Below the pieces are notes generated by a model. It worked only from the letters and a program-made list of their open reading frames with translations, searched no databases and was not told where the DNA came from. A stretch of DNA of 64,000 bases from Leptobrachium leishanense (lineage: Eukaryota; Chordata; Amphibia; Anura; Megophryidae). Positions 1-10,189 of this stretch are shown here, one piece after another (position 1 is the stretch's first letter; each line of letters begins with the position of its first letter). The stretch is from the NCBI GenBank assembly GCA_009667805.1, contig CM019075.1, positions 17,228,376 to 17,292,375 on the forward strand, written 5' to 3'. Made by a program: the position numbers and the translations under genes.

Positions 1-1161
1 TGCAGCTTTGCTTATGTAAAAAATGGTCAGTTTCCATCTCGGAGGCCGTTAGATCTTTCTTCCTGTGGATTTCACAAAACTCCCATTTTTTCCTGTGGTT
101 TTTAACTGGAAGATTCAAAGAAGATGGAAAAAAACCCAGTCTCCAATTAGCACTAATGCTGCTGGCATAACGGGAGCGTCTGCAGAGATTGTGATGCCCT
201 CTAGAGAGGGGAAAAGAAAAAAAAGACAGCAGGCGAAGAGATCAAAGGGAATCAAAGATAAGAAGGGGTTACAGCCGGTACCTTTATTTTATGATATAAT
301 GTATATGCCCATGAATCCAGAAATCACTATATCGGAGTGGAAGGACAGACGGAAAGCGAGCCGGTAAATATTTTTTTTTTTTAAATAAACTTCTCGAAAG
401 GGGGCGGGCAAGCAGGAAAGAAACCCTGCCCGAAAGCATGATGGCAAGACGAGAACAAAGAGCCCGGAAAAGGGCAGGCAGAAAGAAAGAAAAGGGAATG
501 CCCAGAAGAGGATGGACAGCCTGGAAGGGGGCAGGCATAAAAGCAAACAAGAGGATAACAAGATTCCAGTATCCCATGTAAATAACCCTTTAAACTTTAG
601 GAGGGAGGAGGGGGATATATCTGATTGAGATGTGGAAAGGGGGGGGGGTGGTCTGCACACAGCCACACAATTCTTTTGCCAAGCCATACGGCACCTGCAA
701 GGAACGTGCAACATGCAGGTATGGGATCTACCCCTGCGGTGGGTTTTTACGGAAAAAGAATGTCTGAGTCTTTGTTTAATAAACAGCGTAATAACTCAAT
801 TTCAAAATACAAGCAGAATAAACAGAATTGAACATGAGGATTTTTCCAAATCCTGCGAGGCGTGCGAAGCCACAAGTACCCGAAAAAGCAATAACGAACA
901 TAGACTGCGCCGCCATATCTCTAGCCGTCTCCACGTGAATCCAATCACTGCACCCAAAAATGATAGAATGTGAGGCGAGCGGATGCTTTGGATTACAGGC
1001 CGAGAGAACAAGCCAATCCCAAAGTGAAATGAGAGATGTGTTTTGGGACAGTACCCAAGGGGCGCTGACACGGAGACGGCTTCCTATGGGCCAGGAGCAT
1101 GGAAGGTTTGTAGGCCGCAGCCTCCTGGGGGCTGTCCACCTGTATTTTACTATTCTGTTAT
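1..1161. other. No gene recognised (putative SLC24A4 intron 1)
   Basis: I see no exon, repeat family or RNA gene here. Short open frames exist on both strands but have no recognisable protein features. If the candidate SLC24A4 exon at 5319-5433 is correct, this stretch is intronic. Confidence 0.4.
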
Positions 1162-1402
1162 AGCCCAAAGAAACCCCAACGACCCTCGCGCCCACACAAA
1201 CCCCAACGACGCTTGCGCACAAACCCCAAACTAAGCTGGCGCCCAAACAAACCAACGACACTGGCGCCCAAACAAACCAACGACGCTCCTGCCCAAACAA
1301 ACCAACGACGCTCCTGCCCAAACAAACCAACGACGCTCCTGCCCAAACAAACCAACGACGCTCCTGCCCAAACAAACCAACGATGCTCCTGCCCAAACTA
1401 AC
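1162..1402. repeat. 25-bp minisatellite, left block
   Basis: Tandem copies of a unit close to CCAACGACGCTCCTGCCCAAA plus a short A/C run, about 25 bp, become regular from about 1250. The same unit family resumes at 2442, so this is the left part of one array interrupted by the insertion at 1403-2441. Confidence 0.85.
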
Positions 1403-2441
1403 TGTAGCACGGTGTTTAAATCCTTGTTGTGGCAGTACCTATTTTTGGCCACCGGAGGGAGACAAGCGAAATGTGAGACACTGAATTTTACATTGGGACT
1501 ACATTTCCCGGCATGCTTTGGGAACGGACACAGGAAGTGGGTGGAGCAGGGAGACTTACATCCTGAGCCTTGTGGAGAGAGCTGGCAGAGCGCGCCAGGG
1601 AGTGAGAGAGACAAGACACAGTGCTGCAGACAGTAACAGTGACCAGGCCGGAGCGTAAGTGCGGCCTAACAGAGGAACAGATCGGGTTATCAGTTATTCC
1701 CGAAGAAGACCCAGTGATCCACCAGATTACCCAAGCGGCTAGAGAGGAAGCGGAGGACCCTGAGTGAGGAGTACCGCAGATCGATCGGACCGGGAGAGCA
1801 GGCGGTAAGCTGGACAAGTCGAGGCCGGTGCAGAAAGCGGATCCAGAAGCAAGTAACCCCAGTCAATATCGAGCGGAGAGACGTCCTGGGTCAGCGGAGC
1901 CTCAAGTATCTGGCGGATGGGTGAGAGGCCTTCCAGGCCGTTGTAAAACTCAAGTAAAGCACGCTGCTGTTTGTTTCCAAAACCCACAGGGCCCCAACTT
2001 GACTAGTCGAAGACATCTCTTAAGCAATTCACTGGCCAGTTGAATAGTACCCGGGTACCGCAACACACACACACACACTTACATTCCGGGACTTAACCTG
2101 TGCAGGACTCACTCCCCAATCACAAGAAGGGGTTAAAGATACGTTTTTCATTATTCTTTTCCGCTGAGCGTTTCCCCGAAATACGAAGAATCGTATTTAT
2201 TTTCCGCTGCGCGTTTCTCGAATTACGAAACCTCGTATTTCTTTTCCGCTGCGCGTTTACCGCATTACGAAGTACTGTAGATATATATACGAAAACCGTG
2301 TCATTCATTATATGCCATTTATTCAAGTAAACTATATAATTTATAAAAATCCACAACGGTGCTGGAGTATATTTATTCCCTAGTGCGGGGAGACTGACCC
2401 GAGGTTCAATTTCAGCGGCTCCTCCGGGAGTGAGCGCTACA
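1403..2441. mobile_element. Solo-LTR-like insertion
   Basis: A 1.04-kb unique block lies inside the minisatellite. It begins TGTAGC and ends GCTACA, the TG...CA inverted ends typical of LTRs. It is bordered by TAAC on the left and CAAC on the right, a possible 4-bp target duplication with one mismatch. Inside are ACTACATTTCCCGGCATGC (a ZNF143/STAF-type site, about 1498), ACAGGAAGTG (ETS-type, about 1529), a (CA)n tract near 2063 and three copies of a roughly 43-bp unit at 2150-2278. No coding capacity is evident. A solo LTR fits best; orientation and family are not determined. Confidence 0.5.
2150..2280. repeat. Three-copy tandem repeat of about 43 bp inside the LTR-like block
   Basis: Three successive units share TTTTCCGCTGCGCGTTT followed by a near-palindromic ATTACGAA...CGTATTT segment. 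They lie inside the 1403-2441 insertion. Confidence 0.7.
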
Positions 2442-3065
2442 CAACCAACGATGCTCTCGCCCAAACCAACCAACGATGCTCCCGCCCAAACCAACCAACG
2501 ATGCTCCCGCCCAAACCAACCAACGATGCTCCCGCCCAAACCAACCAACGATGCTCCCGCCCAAACCAACCAACGATGCTCCCGCCCAAACCAGCCAACG
2601 ATGCTCCCGCCCAAACCAGCCAACGATGCTCCCGCCCAAACCAACCAACGATGCTCCCGCCCAAACCAACCAACGATGCTCCGCCCAAACCAGCCAACGA
2701 TGCTCCGCCCAAACCAGCCAACTATGCTCTTGCCCAAACCAGCCAAAGATGCTCTCGCCCAAACCAGCCAACGATGCTCCCGCCCAAACCAGCCAACGAT
2801 GCTCCCGCCCAAACCAGCCAACGATGCTCCCGCCCAAACCAGCCAACTATGCTCTCGCCCAAACCAGCCAACTATGCTCTCGCCCAAACCAGCCAACGAT
2901 GCTCTCGCCCAAACCAGCCAACGATGCTCTCGCCCAAACCAACCAACGATGCTCTCGCCCAAACCAACGATGCTCTCGCCCAAACCAACGATGCTCTCGC
3001 CCAAACCAACGATGCTCTCGCCCAAACCAACCAACGATGCTCTCGCCCAAACCAACCAACGACGC
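2442..3065. repeat. 25-bp minisatellite, right block
   Basis: Many copies of CCAACGATGCTCCCGCCCAAAC and variants, with 25-bp and shorter (about 17-bp) units. The strand is nearly free of G runs and the unit contains no stop codon in several frames, so long artefactual open frames appear on both strands. It is the continuation of the array at 1162-1402. Confidence 0.9.
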
Positions 3066-3395
3066 GCTCCCCCTATACGAACCCCAACCACGCTTGCGCA
3101 CAAACCCCCAACCACGCTTGCGCACAAACCCCCACCCACGCTTGCGCACAAACCCCCACCCACGCACAAACCCCCACCCACGCACAAACCCCCACCCACG
3201 CACAAACCCCCACCCACGCACAAACCCCCACCCACGCACAAACCCCCACCCACGCTTGCGCACAAACCCCCACCCACGCTTGCACACAAACCCCCACCAC
3301 GCTTGCACACAAACCCCCACCACCCTTGCGCACAAACCCCCACCACCCTTGCGCACAAACTCCCACCACAACCACCCTTGCGCACAATCATGAAA
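3066..3395. repeat. 18/24-bp minisatellite
   Basis: Tandem units CCACCCACGCACAAACCC (18 bp) alternate with longer CCACCCACGCTTGCGCACAAACCC-type units (24 bp, six more bases TTGCGC). The unit shares the CACAAACCCC core with neighbouring arrays, suggesting common descent. Confidence 0.85.
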
Positions 3396-3770
3396 TAACG
3401 CTCCCGCCCACGCAAACCCCAACGACGCTCCCGCCCACGCAAACCCCAACGACGCTCCCGCCCACGCAAACCAACGACGCTCCCGCCCACGCAAACCCCA
3501 ACGACGCTCCCGCCCACGCAAACCCCAACGACGCTCCCGCCCACGCAAACCCCAACGACGCTCCCGCCCACGCAAACCCCAACGACGCTCCCGCCCACGC
3601 AAACCCCAACGACGCTCCCGCCCACGCAAACCCCAACGATCCGCCCGCCCATACAAACCTCAACAATGCGCCCGCCCATACAAACCCCAATGAGGCCCGA
3701 GCACAATCCTGAAACGACGCTCTCGCCCACACAAACCCCAAGGATGCGCTCACACACACAAAACCCAACA
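3396..3770. repeat. 27-bp minisatellite
   Basis: About 12 units of GACGCTCCCGCCCACGCAAA plus CCCCAAC, about 27 bp each, decaying toward 3770. The array directly continues the 18/24-bp array with a changed unit. Confidence 0.85.
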
Positions 3771-4320
3771 ACGGTTTGTGTGCAATGGGTTACCAGCGCA
3801 CATTTTTTGCGAAGTGTGTGTGTGTGTTCACAATGATACATGGCATGCTTTTCCACAGCTTAGTGATGGCATCAAGGTTTATTCCGTGGTTCCAGCAGGC
3901 GTCCCCCAGGCACCGACCGACACGGAACGTGATGGAAACTGGTACAAATGGATGTGAGGAGTTTATTTTTGACATAAAGCCTAAGGTTAATCCTGTCCTG
4001 CGCGGTGCCCGGGACAAGCCGTGACTCCTGACAAAGCTATTAAACAGATCACAAGCCGCGTTATATAACGACAAGGTCAGACGTCAGCTAATGCCACCAC
4101 AGCCTCTGCCCTGCCCGGGGGGGGGGGGCCTCTGCCCTGCCCGGGGGGGCGGGCACCTGCTGCCGCAAATACCAAAAATCAATGATTCTGAGATATCAAG
4201 GGATTCAGCAATAATCAGGAGATTCACCGCATGCCCAGCGGGAAAAATACAGATTATTCCATGTTTCCCCGGCACGTTACCCTCTGCCAACACAGGGGAA
4301 TCCACACACCGAAAGCCCGG

Positions 4321-4352
<32 letters not shown>

Positions 4353-4440
4353 AGCGGGAAACAACTTCACAGCATCGGAATCTCCCGTTACCGGGAGTAC
4401 GGCACACGGTGTGACGGCACCTGGTGATGCACAGGCAGGG
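3771..4440. other. No gene recognised; short (CA)n and G-run
   Basis: Apart from G runs near 4117-4150 and a (CA)n tract at about 4321-4351, I see nothing identifiable. It lies between two minisatellite blocks in the presumed SLC24A4 intron 1. Confidence 0.4.
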
Positions 4441-5280
4441 AAAATACCCCTCTACAGAGAAATGAGGGGGTGCCAAGGGACGCACGCAAACACACAGAAA
4501 AGAGGAGAGGGGTGTCAGGGGTACACACACAAAAACAAGGGGGTGCCTGGGGTACACACACACACAGAAAGAGTGGTGGTGCAGGGGGGGGGTACACAAA
4601 AATGTGTGTACACAAAAAAAAAGGGAGCCACACAAAATGGGGGGGGGGGTTGTGCACACACGCATATTAGTGTGTGCCAGGGGTGCACACAGGAGGAGGG
4701 GGTGCCAAGGGTGCACGCGCACACAGACGCAGAACGGGGGGAATTTGCACACACAAAAGGGTGTCAATGGGCACACAAACAGAAGGTGCCGGGGGGGGCG
4801 CAAGCACACAGGGAGGGGTGCCGGGGTGGCACACACACAGGGAGGGGTGCCGGGGTGGCACACACACAGGGAGGGGTGCCGGGGTGGCACACACACAGGG
4901 AGGGGTGCCGGGGTGGCACACACACAGGGAGGGGTGCCGGGGTGGCACACACACAGGGAGGGGTGCCGGGGTGGCACACACACAGGGAGGGGTGCCGGGG
5001 TGGCACAGAAAGTAGGTGCCAAGGTGGTACACAGAAAGGGGGTGCCAAGGGGTGACACACACAGGGAGGGGTGCCAGGGTGGCACAGATTAGGGGTGCCA
5101 GGGTGGCACAGATTAGGGGTGCCACAGACAGATTAGGGGTGCCAGGGTGGCACAGATTAGGGGTGCCAGGGTGGCACAGATTAGGGGTGCGAGGGTGGCA
5201 CGGACAGATTAGGGGTGGCAGGGACAGATTAGGGGTGGCACGGACAGATTAGGGTTGGCAGGGACAGATTAGGGGTGCCA
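4441..5280. repeat. G-rich minisatellite next to the candidate SLC24A4 exon
   Basis: From about 4800 to 5010 seven near-identical 29-bp units (GGGAGGGGTGCCGGGGTGGC followed by a short CA run) are arrayed head to tail. They grade into 24-bp units of the type GGGTGCCAGGGTGGCACAGA up to about 5280. The 4441-4800 part is a degenerate version. The plus strand is G-rich. The array ends less than 40 bp from the donor of the exon at 5319-5433. Confidence 0.9.
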
Positions 5281-5283
5281 GCA

Positions 5284-5620
5284 GGCCGGCTGTCTCCCGG
5301 CGGCTATGAAGGGGTTACCTGTGTCGGGCAGCACGCCGCTCAGGCTCCACACGGCTAGCAGCACGGAGCAGATGAAGGCTCCCTGGCACAGCAGCCTCTC
5401 TCTCCTCGGCCGGCCGCTCGGTGTCCCCCCCATGTCCAGCGCTGCTGGCTCCGGCTGGTTAGGGCGCAGTGCGGGGGGGAGCGCGGGCGGCGGGTCCACA
5501 CAGCATGTCAGCTCCGCGGGCTGCGGGGAAACCTCCGGCGGACACTGACCGGCTGAGCCTGAGCAGCCCGCCCACCGCCAGAGCACAACCACGCCCCCTT
5601 CGCATATTAATTAATCAGTG
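5284..5620 (-). promoter_or_regulatory. CpG-rich island at the candidate SLC24A4 5' end
   Basis: CpG-dense, GC-rich sequence surrounds and precedes the candidate exon, unlike the flanking AT-rich DNA. It is the expected signature of a transcription start region for a minus-strand gene. No TATA box was identified, and the start site is not defined. Confidence 0.5.
5319..5433 (-). CDS. SLC24A4: Candidate first coding exon of SLC24A4 (NCKX4), partial
   Basis: The sequence shows an ATG at 5431-5433 (minus) opening a 38-codon frame. It encodes a Gly/Pro/Arg-rich leader, then LLCQGAFICSVLLAVWSLSG, a hydrophobic segment that could be a signal anchor or cleaved signal peptide, then VLPDT, and ends at a good donor (CAG|GTAACC, exon end 5319) in phase 1. 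SLC24A4 is a K+-dependent Na+/Ca2+ exchanger of the plasma membrane. The assignment rests on two points. Similar spacing of F-x-C-x-V-L and S-G-x-x, plus VLPDT, occurs in the mammalian NCKX4 N-terminus as I recall it. SLC24A4 also follows CPSF2 in the same orientation in mammals. No further exon is in the window, so identity is inferred. Another secreted or membrane protein is possible. Confidence 0.5.
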
Positions 5621-5975
5621 CAAGAGCCAGGTATACCCGATGACAGAAACAACACGCCCACATACATAGCCCCGCCCTACACCACTCCCACCCGGCACCA
5701 ACCTATTGATCACTGTATGGGACCTACTACATGCTTACCGTTACCGCCCACCCGCATCTGAAACCACGCCCACAACCCCACCACTTCCACACAGGCATGC
5801 TAATTAGATTCACTACAGCACACTGTGATACCCGCTCACGCCCCTCCCACCTCTATAACCACGCCCATAAGTCCACCCACCTACTTTCACTTCTAGCACA
5901 AACAGTGCAGGAAGATGCCTTTTCTTTTTGTACCACGCCCACCTCCATAACTCTAACCACGCCCACCTTACCTAG
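5585..5975. promoter_or_regulatory. Cluster of CCACGCCC / CACCC boxes
   Basis: At least seven copies of ACCACGCCCA or close variants (near 5590, 5651, 5763, 5837, 5859, 5933 and 5958) lie in about 370 bp, just upstream of the CpG island. CCACGCCC is the core of KLF/SP-family binding sites. The spacing is irregular, so this is not a simple tandem array. Confidence 0.45.
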
Positions 5976-6834
5976 CTGCCACCCACTCTAATGAGCTCCA
6001 TAGGTGTGCACACCAAAAATCACCTACAGCTCTATTCAAAGAAAGGTGAAACTCAGGAGAAGTGAAAATTCCAGGTCAAAATAGCCAAACCAGAAAAATG
6101 CTCTAGATTGTTCTCTTCTCCTGCCATTCTCCTGGTTTTCACCTCTCTCTGAATAACCCTGTTGGTGGCCTACAATACCCAGAAATATTGTGATTTCTTA
6201 TTTATTTATTTTTTTACAGATGGTCAGAGGATCATGGGAGTTGTAGTTCAGCAATATCTTTTGGGGACCAGCGTTTGATGTTCCTCATTTAAATAAAGAA
6301 ATAAATCGGTCAAATACAGAGATCTCCCTTAAGGCATAAATCAGTAGGTAGAGATAACAAGGGGTCAGATCAGCCTAATGACCCCCCCCCCACCCCCTTA
6401 AAACCCGCCAGGGCAGCACAAACAATGCCTGGCTTGTTAGGAGAATTTCCTTAATCTCATCATTTTGTGGAAATCACAAGGGACTCGTTTAAAAGGCCTC
6501 ATCCTGGCCATTCGCCCGTCTCTAACAACTTTTACAAAGATTTTTTTTTATAAAAAGCTCAAATTGTCAGAATCCTTGTCTGGAATTCTACAGACGGAAT
6601 ACCTTGTATCCTTCGGTAGACGGGGGTTTATTACAAAAATGTTTTTTTTCTCCCGGCCCGTCCATTATTTCCTACACAGGTCTGACGTGTGACATTTCAT
6701 TAGCAGACGGCATGGAATTAAGGGCATGAAAGATGTATTTGTGATCTTTTTTTGCTTCCGAAGCGCGTGCACACACAAATTTTGGAGATTTCCTGTACCA
6801 GGCATTTGCTAGCAAATAAGGAGAGTGCTGGTTC
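5976..6834. other. No gene recognised
   Basis: Intergenic sequence. The only motif I recognise is ATCATGGGAGTTGTAGTTCA near 6231, half of the ZNF143-like palindromic repeat also seen at 13400, 16590, 35640 and 55760. Confidence 0.4.
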
Positions 6835-7078
6835 ATGATAATACATCACAAACCACAAACCACAACACACAAACCACAACACACAAACACAAACACAAAC
6901 ACAAACACAACACAACACAAACACCACACACCACACCACACACACACACACACACACCCACACACACACACACCACACACACACACACCACACACACACA
7001 CACACCACACACACACACCACACACACACACCACACACACCACACACACACACCACACACACACACACACACACCACG
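6835..7078. repeat. (CA)n-rich microsatellite
   Basis: About 240 bp of AC dinucleotides with interspersed ACC and AAC interruptions. Open frames on both strands here are artefacts of the repeat. Confidence 0.95.
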
Positions 7079-7206
7079 CTCTGTATTTGGATTTTACATC
7101 TATTGAGATATATATATATAAAGTGTAGTGCATAGGATGCCTCGATGGTATCTCAATGGAACCTCGGAATAAGAAAAGGGGAGAACATCATGGTGCAGAT
7201 TGCATC

Positions 7207-7220
7207 AAAAAGGTGTTGAG
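7207..7220. repeat. Left target-site duplication of the poly(A) insertion
   Basis: AAAAAGGTGTTGAG, 14 bp, repeated exactly at 8863-8876 after the poly(A) tail. Confidence 0.85.
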
Positions 7221-8862
7221 GGAGGCGGAGCTGACTGTCGATGAGTGTGGTCGCACTTTGGATGTGCTCCTGAGATTTTGCCGTTTGTAAGCTGACCCGT
7301 GTGACCCGCTGTCGACTGCTGATTGTCTGCTGAAGGGGTATGTGCCTGGCACCCTGCTGATCTGACCCTGTGCCTTTTCGCTTCGTTTGGTGGACATTAG
7401 GGGTGCTCGCGTGGCTTTGGGCCTACTTTGAAACCTACTGCCGGTGGCCATTTTGGGAGTTGGCGCGCCTGACCTGGAGTGTGGTGCGGCCTCTACTCTG
7501 CTGCCTTCTCGCCCGACATCGAGGTTGACACTGGAGGTGATGCTTTGTCAGGCGGTGGATCCCTGCTGCAGGGCCGATTATGCCTCCCCTGATGTGGCCT
7601 TTCCCCCTCCTCCCGGGACTCTGAGTGCCGCGCTGCAGCGGCTGGATAGCTATCTACACTCCCTGTCCTCCGACGATGATCGGCCGCTCACCCGGGGAGA
7701 CCTGCGTGGTTTTCTGGAGGCTCTGCGGGGAGTTCCGGATGGAGCTCCGCGACTGGCGCTGTCCGCTGAGGTTGCAGTAGCGGATGAGCGGATTCCTGAA
7801 GACGCAGCCCTGGGACCTCGGCCTATGTTCGGCGCTGCTGGGACGCGGCCATCAGTCATCCCTGCGGAGACGAAGCTGCTGCCTTCGGCACAGCCAGGAG
7901 AGGCCCTGGTCGCCCCGATGGGGCCGAGAATCCAGGAGGCTGCGAGTGATATTCCGAGCGGCACACTTCCTTCAGATGGCAGGCCGCCGGAGGGGCCGCC
8001 AGTTCCGGGCATGCTGGATGGATGGCGTTGGATGGGTATGGCGGTCGCTGGAATCGCTGCGAACACGGAGTGCATCGCTCTGAGGAGATTTGGAATGTTC
8101 CTGCTGGGTGCTGTCCCTGAGGGGGCTAAATGTCTTGTTTTTTTGCTGGACACTGGCTAACTCTTTATAGTAGGGCCCTGTCCTCCTCTCCTTAACGGCT
8201 ACCGATCCTCGGCTGCATATCGTTCCCAATTTTTGACGGCACCCCTCACCATGATGACATCCCCCTCCCGTAGGGACCTTGCTTAGTCCACCCTTTATGA
8301 CCTGCACTCCCCACTTTGCTGGCTGCCCTGTTAGTCCCTTCTGAGATGACCCCCCACTTAGCCTATTCAGAGACACTTTTTGAGGACACCCCTCCCCCTC
8401 TGGACACTCTTTTGCGGACCTTGTCTTACAGAGAGGTGGTTCTGTGTTCGCGCTTGTTCCCCCCCTTCTTTTTTTTTGTATGGGACACTGGGTAGGTCTG
8501 GGCGAGCCATTAGAGTGGGTACCATGGCTCTGACCGCTCCTTCTGGCCCCAGATCACCCAGCCATGTGGCCTCTCCCATGGCCTCTAGTTACCTGCGGGA
8601 TTTCTGGAGCGAGCCAGGGATGCCACCTTTCACGGGCAGTCCCCATCCTTTTTTTTTTTTTAATTATTTTTGCCTACACAGATTCCCTACCTGCTGTTGG
8701 CCCGCTGATTCCACCACCTCTCTGATAATGCTGACGTATGCCTATTTGAGTGTCCCTATTTGTTCCCTTGTTGAATACTGTTCTATGCTTTCTATGTCTA
8801 TTATATTGATGACTTGTTGCAAAATAAAAAATTTTGAAATACAAAAAAAAAAAAAAAAAAAA
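7221..8862 (+). mobile_element. L1-like retroelement insertion, internally deleted
   Basis: A 1.64-kb insertion is bounded by a perfect 14-bp target duplication and ends AATAAAAAATTTTGAAATAC followed by a long A tract, the hallmark of target-primed retrotransposition in the plus orientation. The frame at 7444-8160 contains a leucine/acid-rich helical segment (LTRGDLRGFLEALRG), then a frame change, then LSAEVAVADERI. These look like pieces of the coiled-coil part of an L1/Tx1-type ORF1 protein. There is no reverse transcriptase, so most of the parent element is missing. Family assignment is inferred; the retrotransposed nature is seen directly. Confidence 0.75.
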
Positions 8863-8876
8863 AAAAAGGTGTTGAG
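8863..8876. repeat. Right target-site duplication of the poly(A) insertion
   Basis: AAAAAGGTGTTGAG, identical to 7207-7220. The exact boundary with the poly(A) tail is ambiguous by a few A residues. Confidence 0.85.
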
Positions 8877-8879
8877 CAG

Positions 8880-8993
8880 TATCACATTAAATAGTCCCAC
8901 TCACATTATTCTGAGCCAACTGGCTCTAGGAAATTGTGCTTCTGGGTTACTTGTTGGCTCAGAATAATGTGAGTGAGACTTTTTAATGTGATA
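8880..8993. repeat. Near-perfect hairpin palindrome
   Basis: A 41-bp arm at 8880-8920 (ending CATTATTCTGAGCCAAC) is the reverse complement of 8953-8993 with two mismatches, around a 32-nt loop. It resembles a hairpin MITE. No terminal duplication is clear. Confidence 0.85.
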
Positions 8994-9079
8994 TAAGTGT
9001 GAATAAGGGAGTGGGTTAGGGTGGCGTGTGTGTTTGTGCGCAGGGGGAAATTGTGCAGAGTGTCAGTTAGGGGTGTAAT
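8994..9079. repeat. Diverged 131-bp satellite monomer, left of the hAT insertion
   Basis: Matches the satellite consensus of 10198-11040 (for example GTGCGCAGGGGGAAATTGTG and the following CAGAGTGTCAGT). It is cut off by the element at 9080. Confidence 0.75.
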
Positions 9080-10189
9080 TAGAGATGTGCATTCGTTGCG
9101 GAAAAATTCGGCATTTGGAATGAAATTTGATAATTCATATTTCGAAAGTACTTCCAAATAACGAATCGATACGAATTCGAAACGGTATATATATCGAAGT
9201 TCATTTTACATTGTGTCATCATCATAAAATAAAAATTTGAATAACTGATATCAACTATCGAATTGATCTTAACTTCCAATAAAAGTAATAGTCGGCAAAG
9301 GACTTTATGAAACAAATCAATTTTGTTTCGCTGTTTAATTTGACTCAAATCTGTGACACTGCCACTGATGAAGCCCTAACCGGCGAAACGCATCTGGCCC
9401 CTTTGTTTTAATCGATTACTTATGCAATAATTTTTAAATATTAAAACCTTTTTTATTTAACTGGAAGAATTCCTGATCACGTCATTACCAAGACCGGGAT
9501 CTTGCGGAGTGGTACCGTTGGAGGGCTTTTCTGAGGAGTTGTGCCATATATTAAAACAACCCCTACTCTGTTACATGAGAGTCTCATTTTAGACCCAAAA
9601 TAGGGTAAGACCTGAATATATATCTGCTTTACATTTACGATATTATGCCATGGAGCCATTGTCTTTCTGCTTTATTTGAGGCTATATGTACCGGGAGGAG
9701 TAAAGGTTTGTGGGCAGACCTCAATAACAGCCGTAATGCGAACGAATACAGAGCTGGGAAGCTCTGCAGAGCGTGAGTGTGCCCTCTGCTGATTTCCTTT
9801 AACTGGATCACATATATACAAACTTTTTTGCACTATTGTGTATCTTTTGTGGTTTCCCTTGAGGGCGATATAAAGAAAGAATTTTTCTAAGAAAAAACGA
9901 TTCTGGCCTGTTTCCACAAGGGTGTGTAACTGGGCGCTCGTTGAAATTTCCTTCTATTTCCATAAAATTTAAACCTAGCTTTTCTTTTAAACAGCAAAAT
10001 TTGATTAATTGGGGTTTTATCTAGTGATCCAAAATTCGACTTGATATCAACAATCGAATTGATATATGAAATTTCAAAATCGATCCGATACGAAACGAAA
10101 TTAGTTACGTGATTCCCAAAGCGAAATGATTTAAAAACGTAACGAAACAAAACTAAACGAAACAAATTTTTCAGCCATGCTCATCCCTA
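9080..10189. mobile_element. Non-autonomous hAT-type element
   Basis: The 1,110-bp element starts TAGAGATGTGCAT and ends in the complement of TAGGGATGAGCAT (ATGCTCATCCCTA). It is flanked by a perfect 8-bp duplication GGTGTAAT at 9072-9079 and 10190-10197. An 8-bp duplication and TAGNGATG-type termini are characteristic of the hAT superfamily. No transposase frame is present. Both subterminal regions are rich in TTCG/CGAA-containing AT-rich sequence. Confidence 0.8.

Noticed and set aside
2120..3856. A 578-codon open frame on the minus strand and overlapping frames of 322-403 codons on plus
   Set aside because: They run through minisatellites whose units lack stop codons in most frames; composition is pure repeat and frames are open on both strands at once.
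4084..5125. Long open frames over the G-rich array (up to 333 codons)
   Set aside because: Stop-free repeat units plus (CA)n; no protein features beyond repeat translation.
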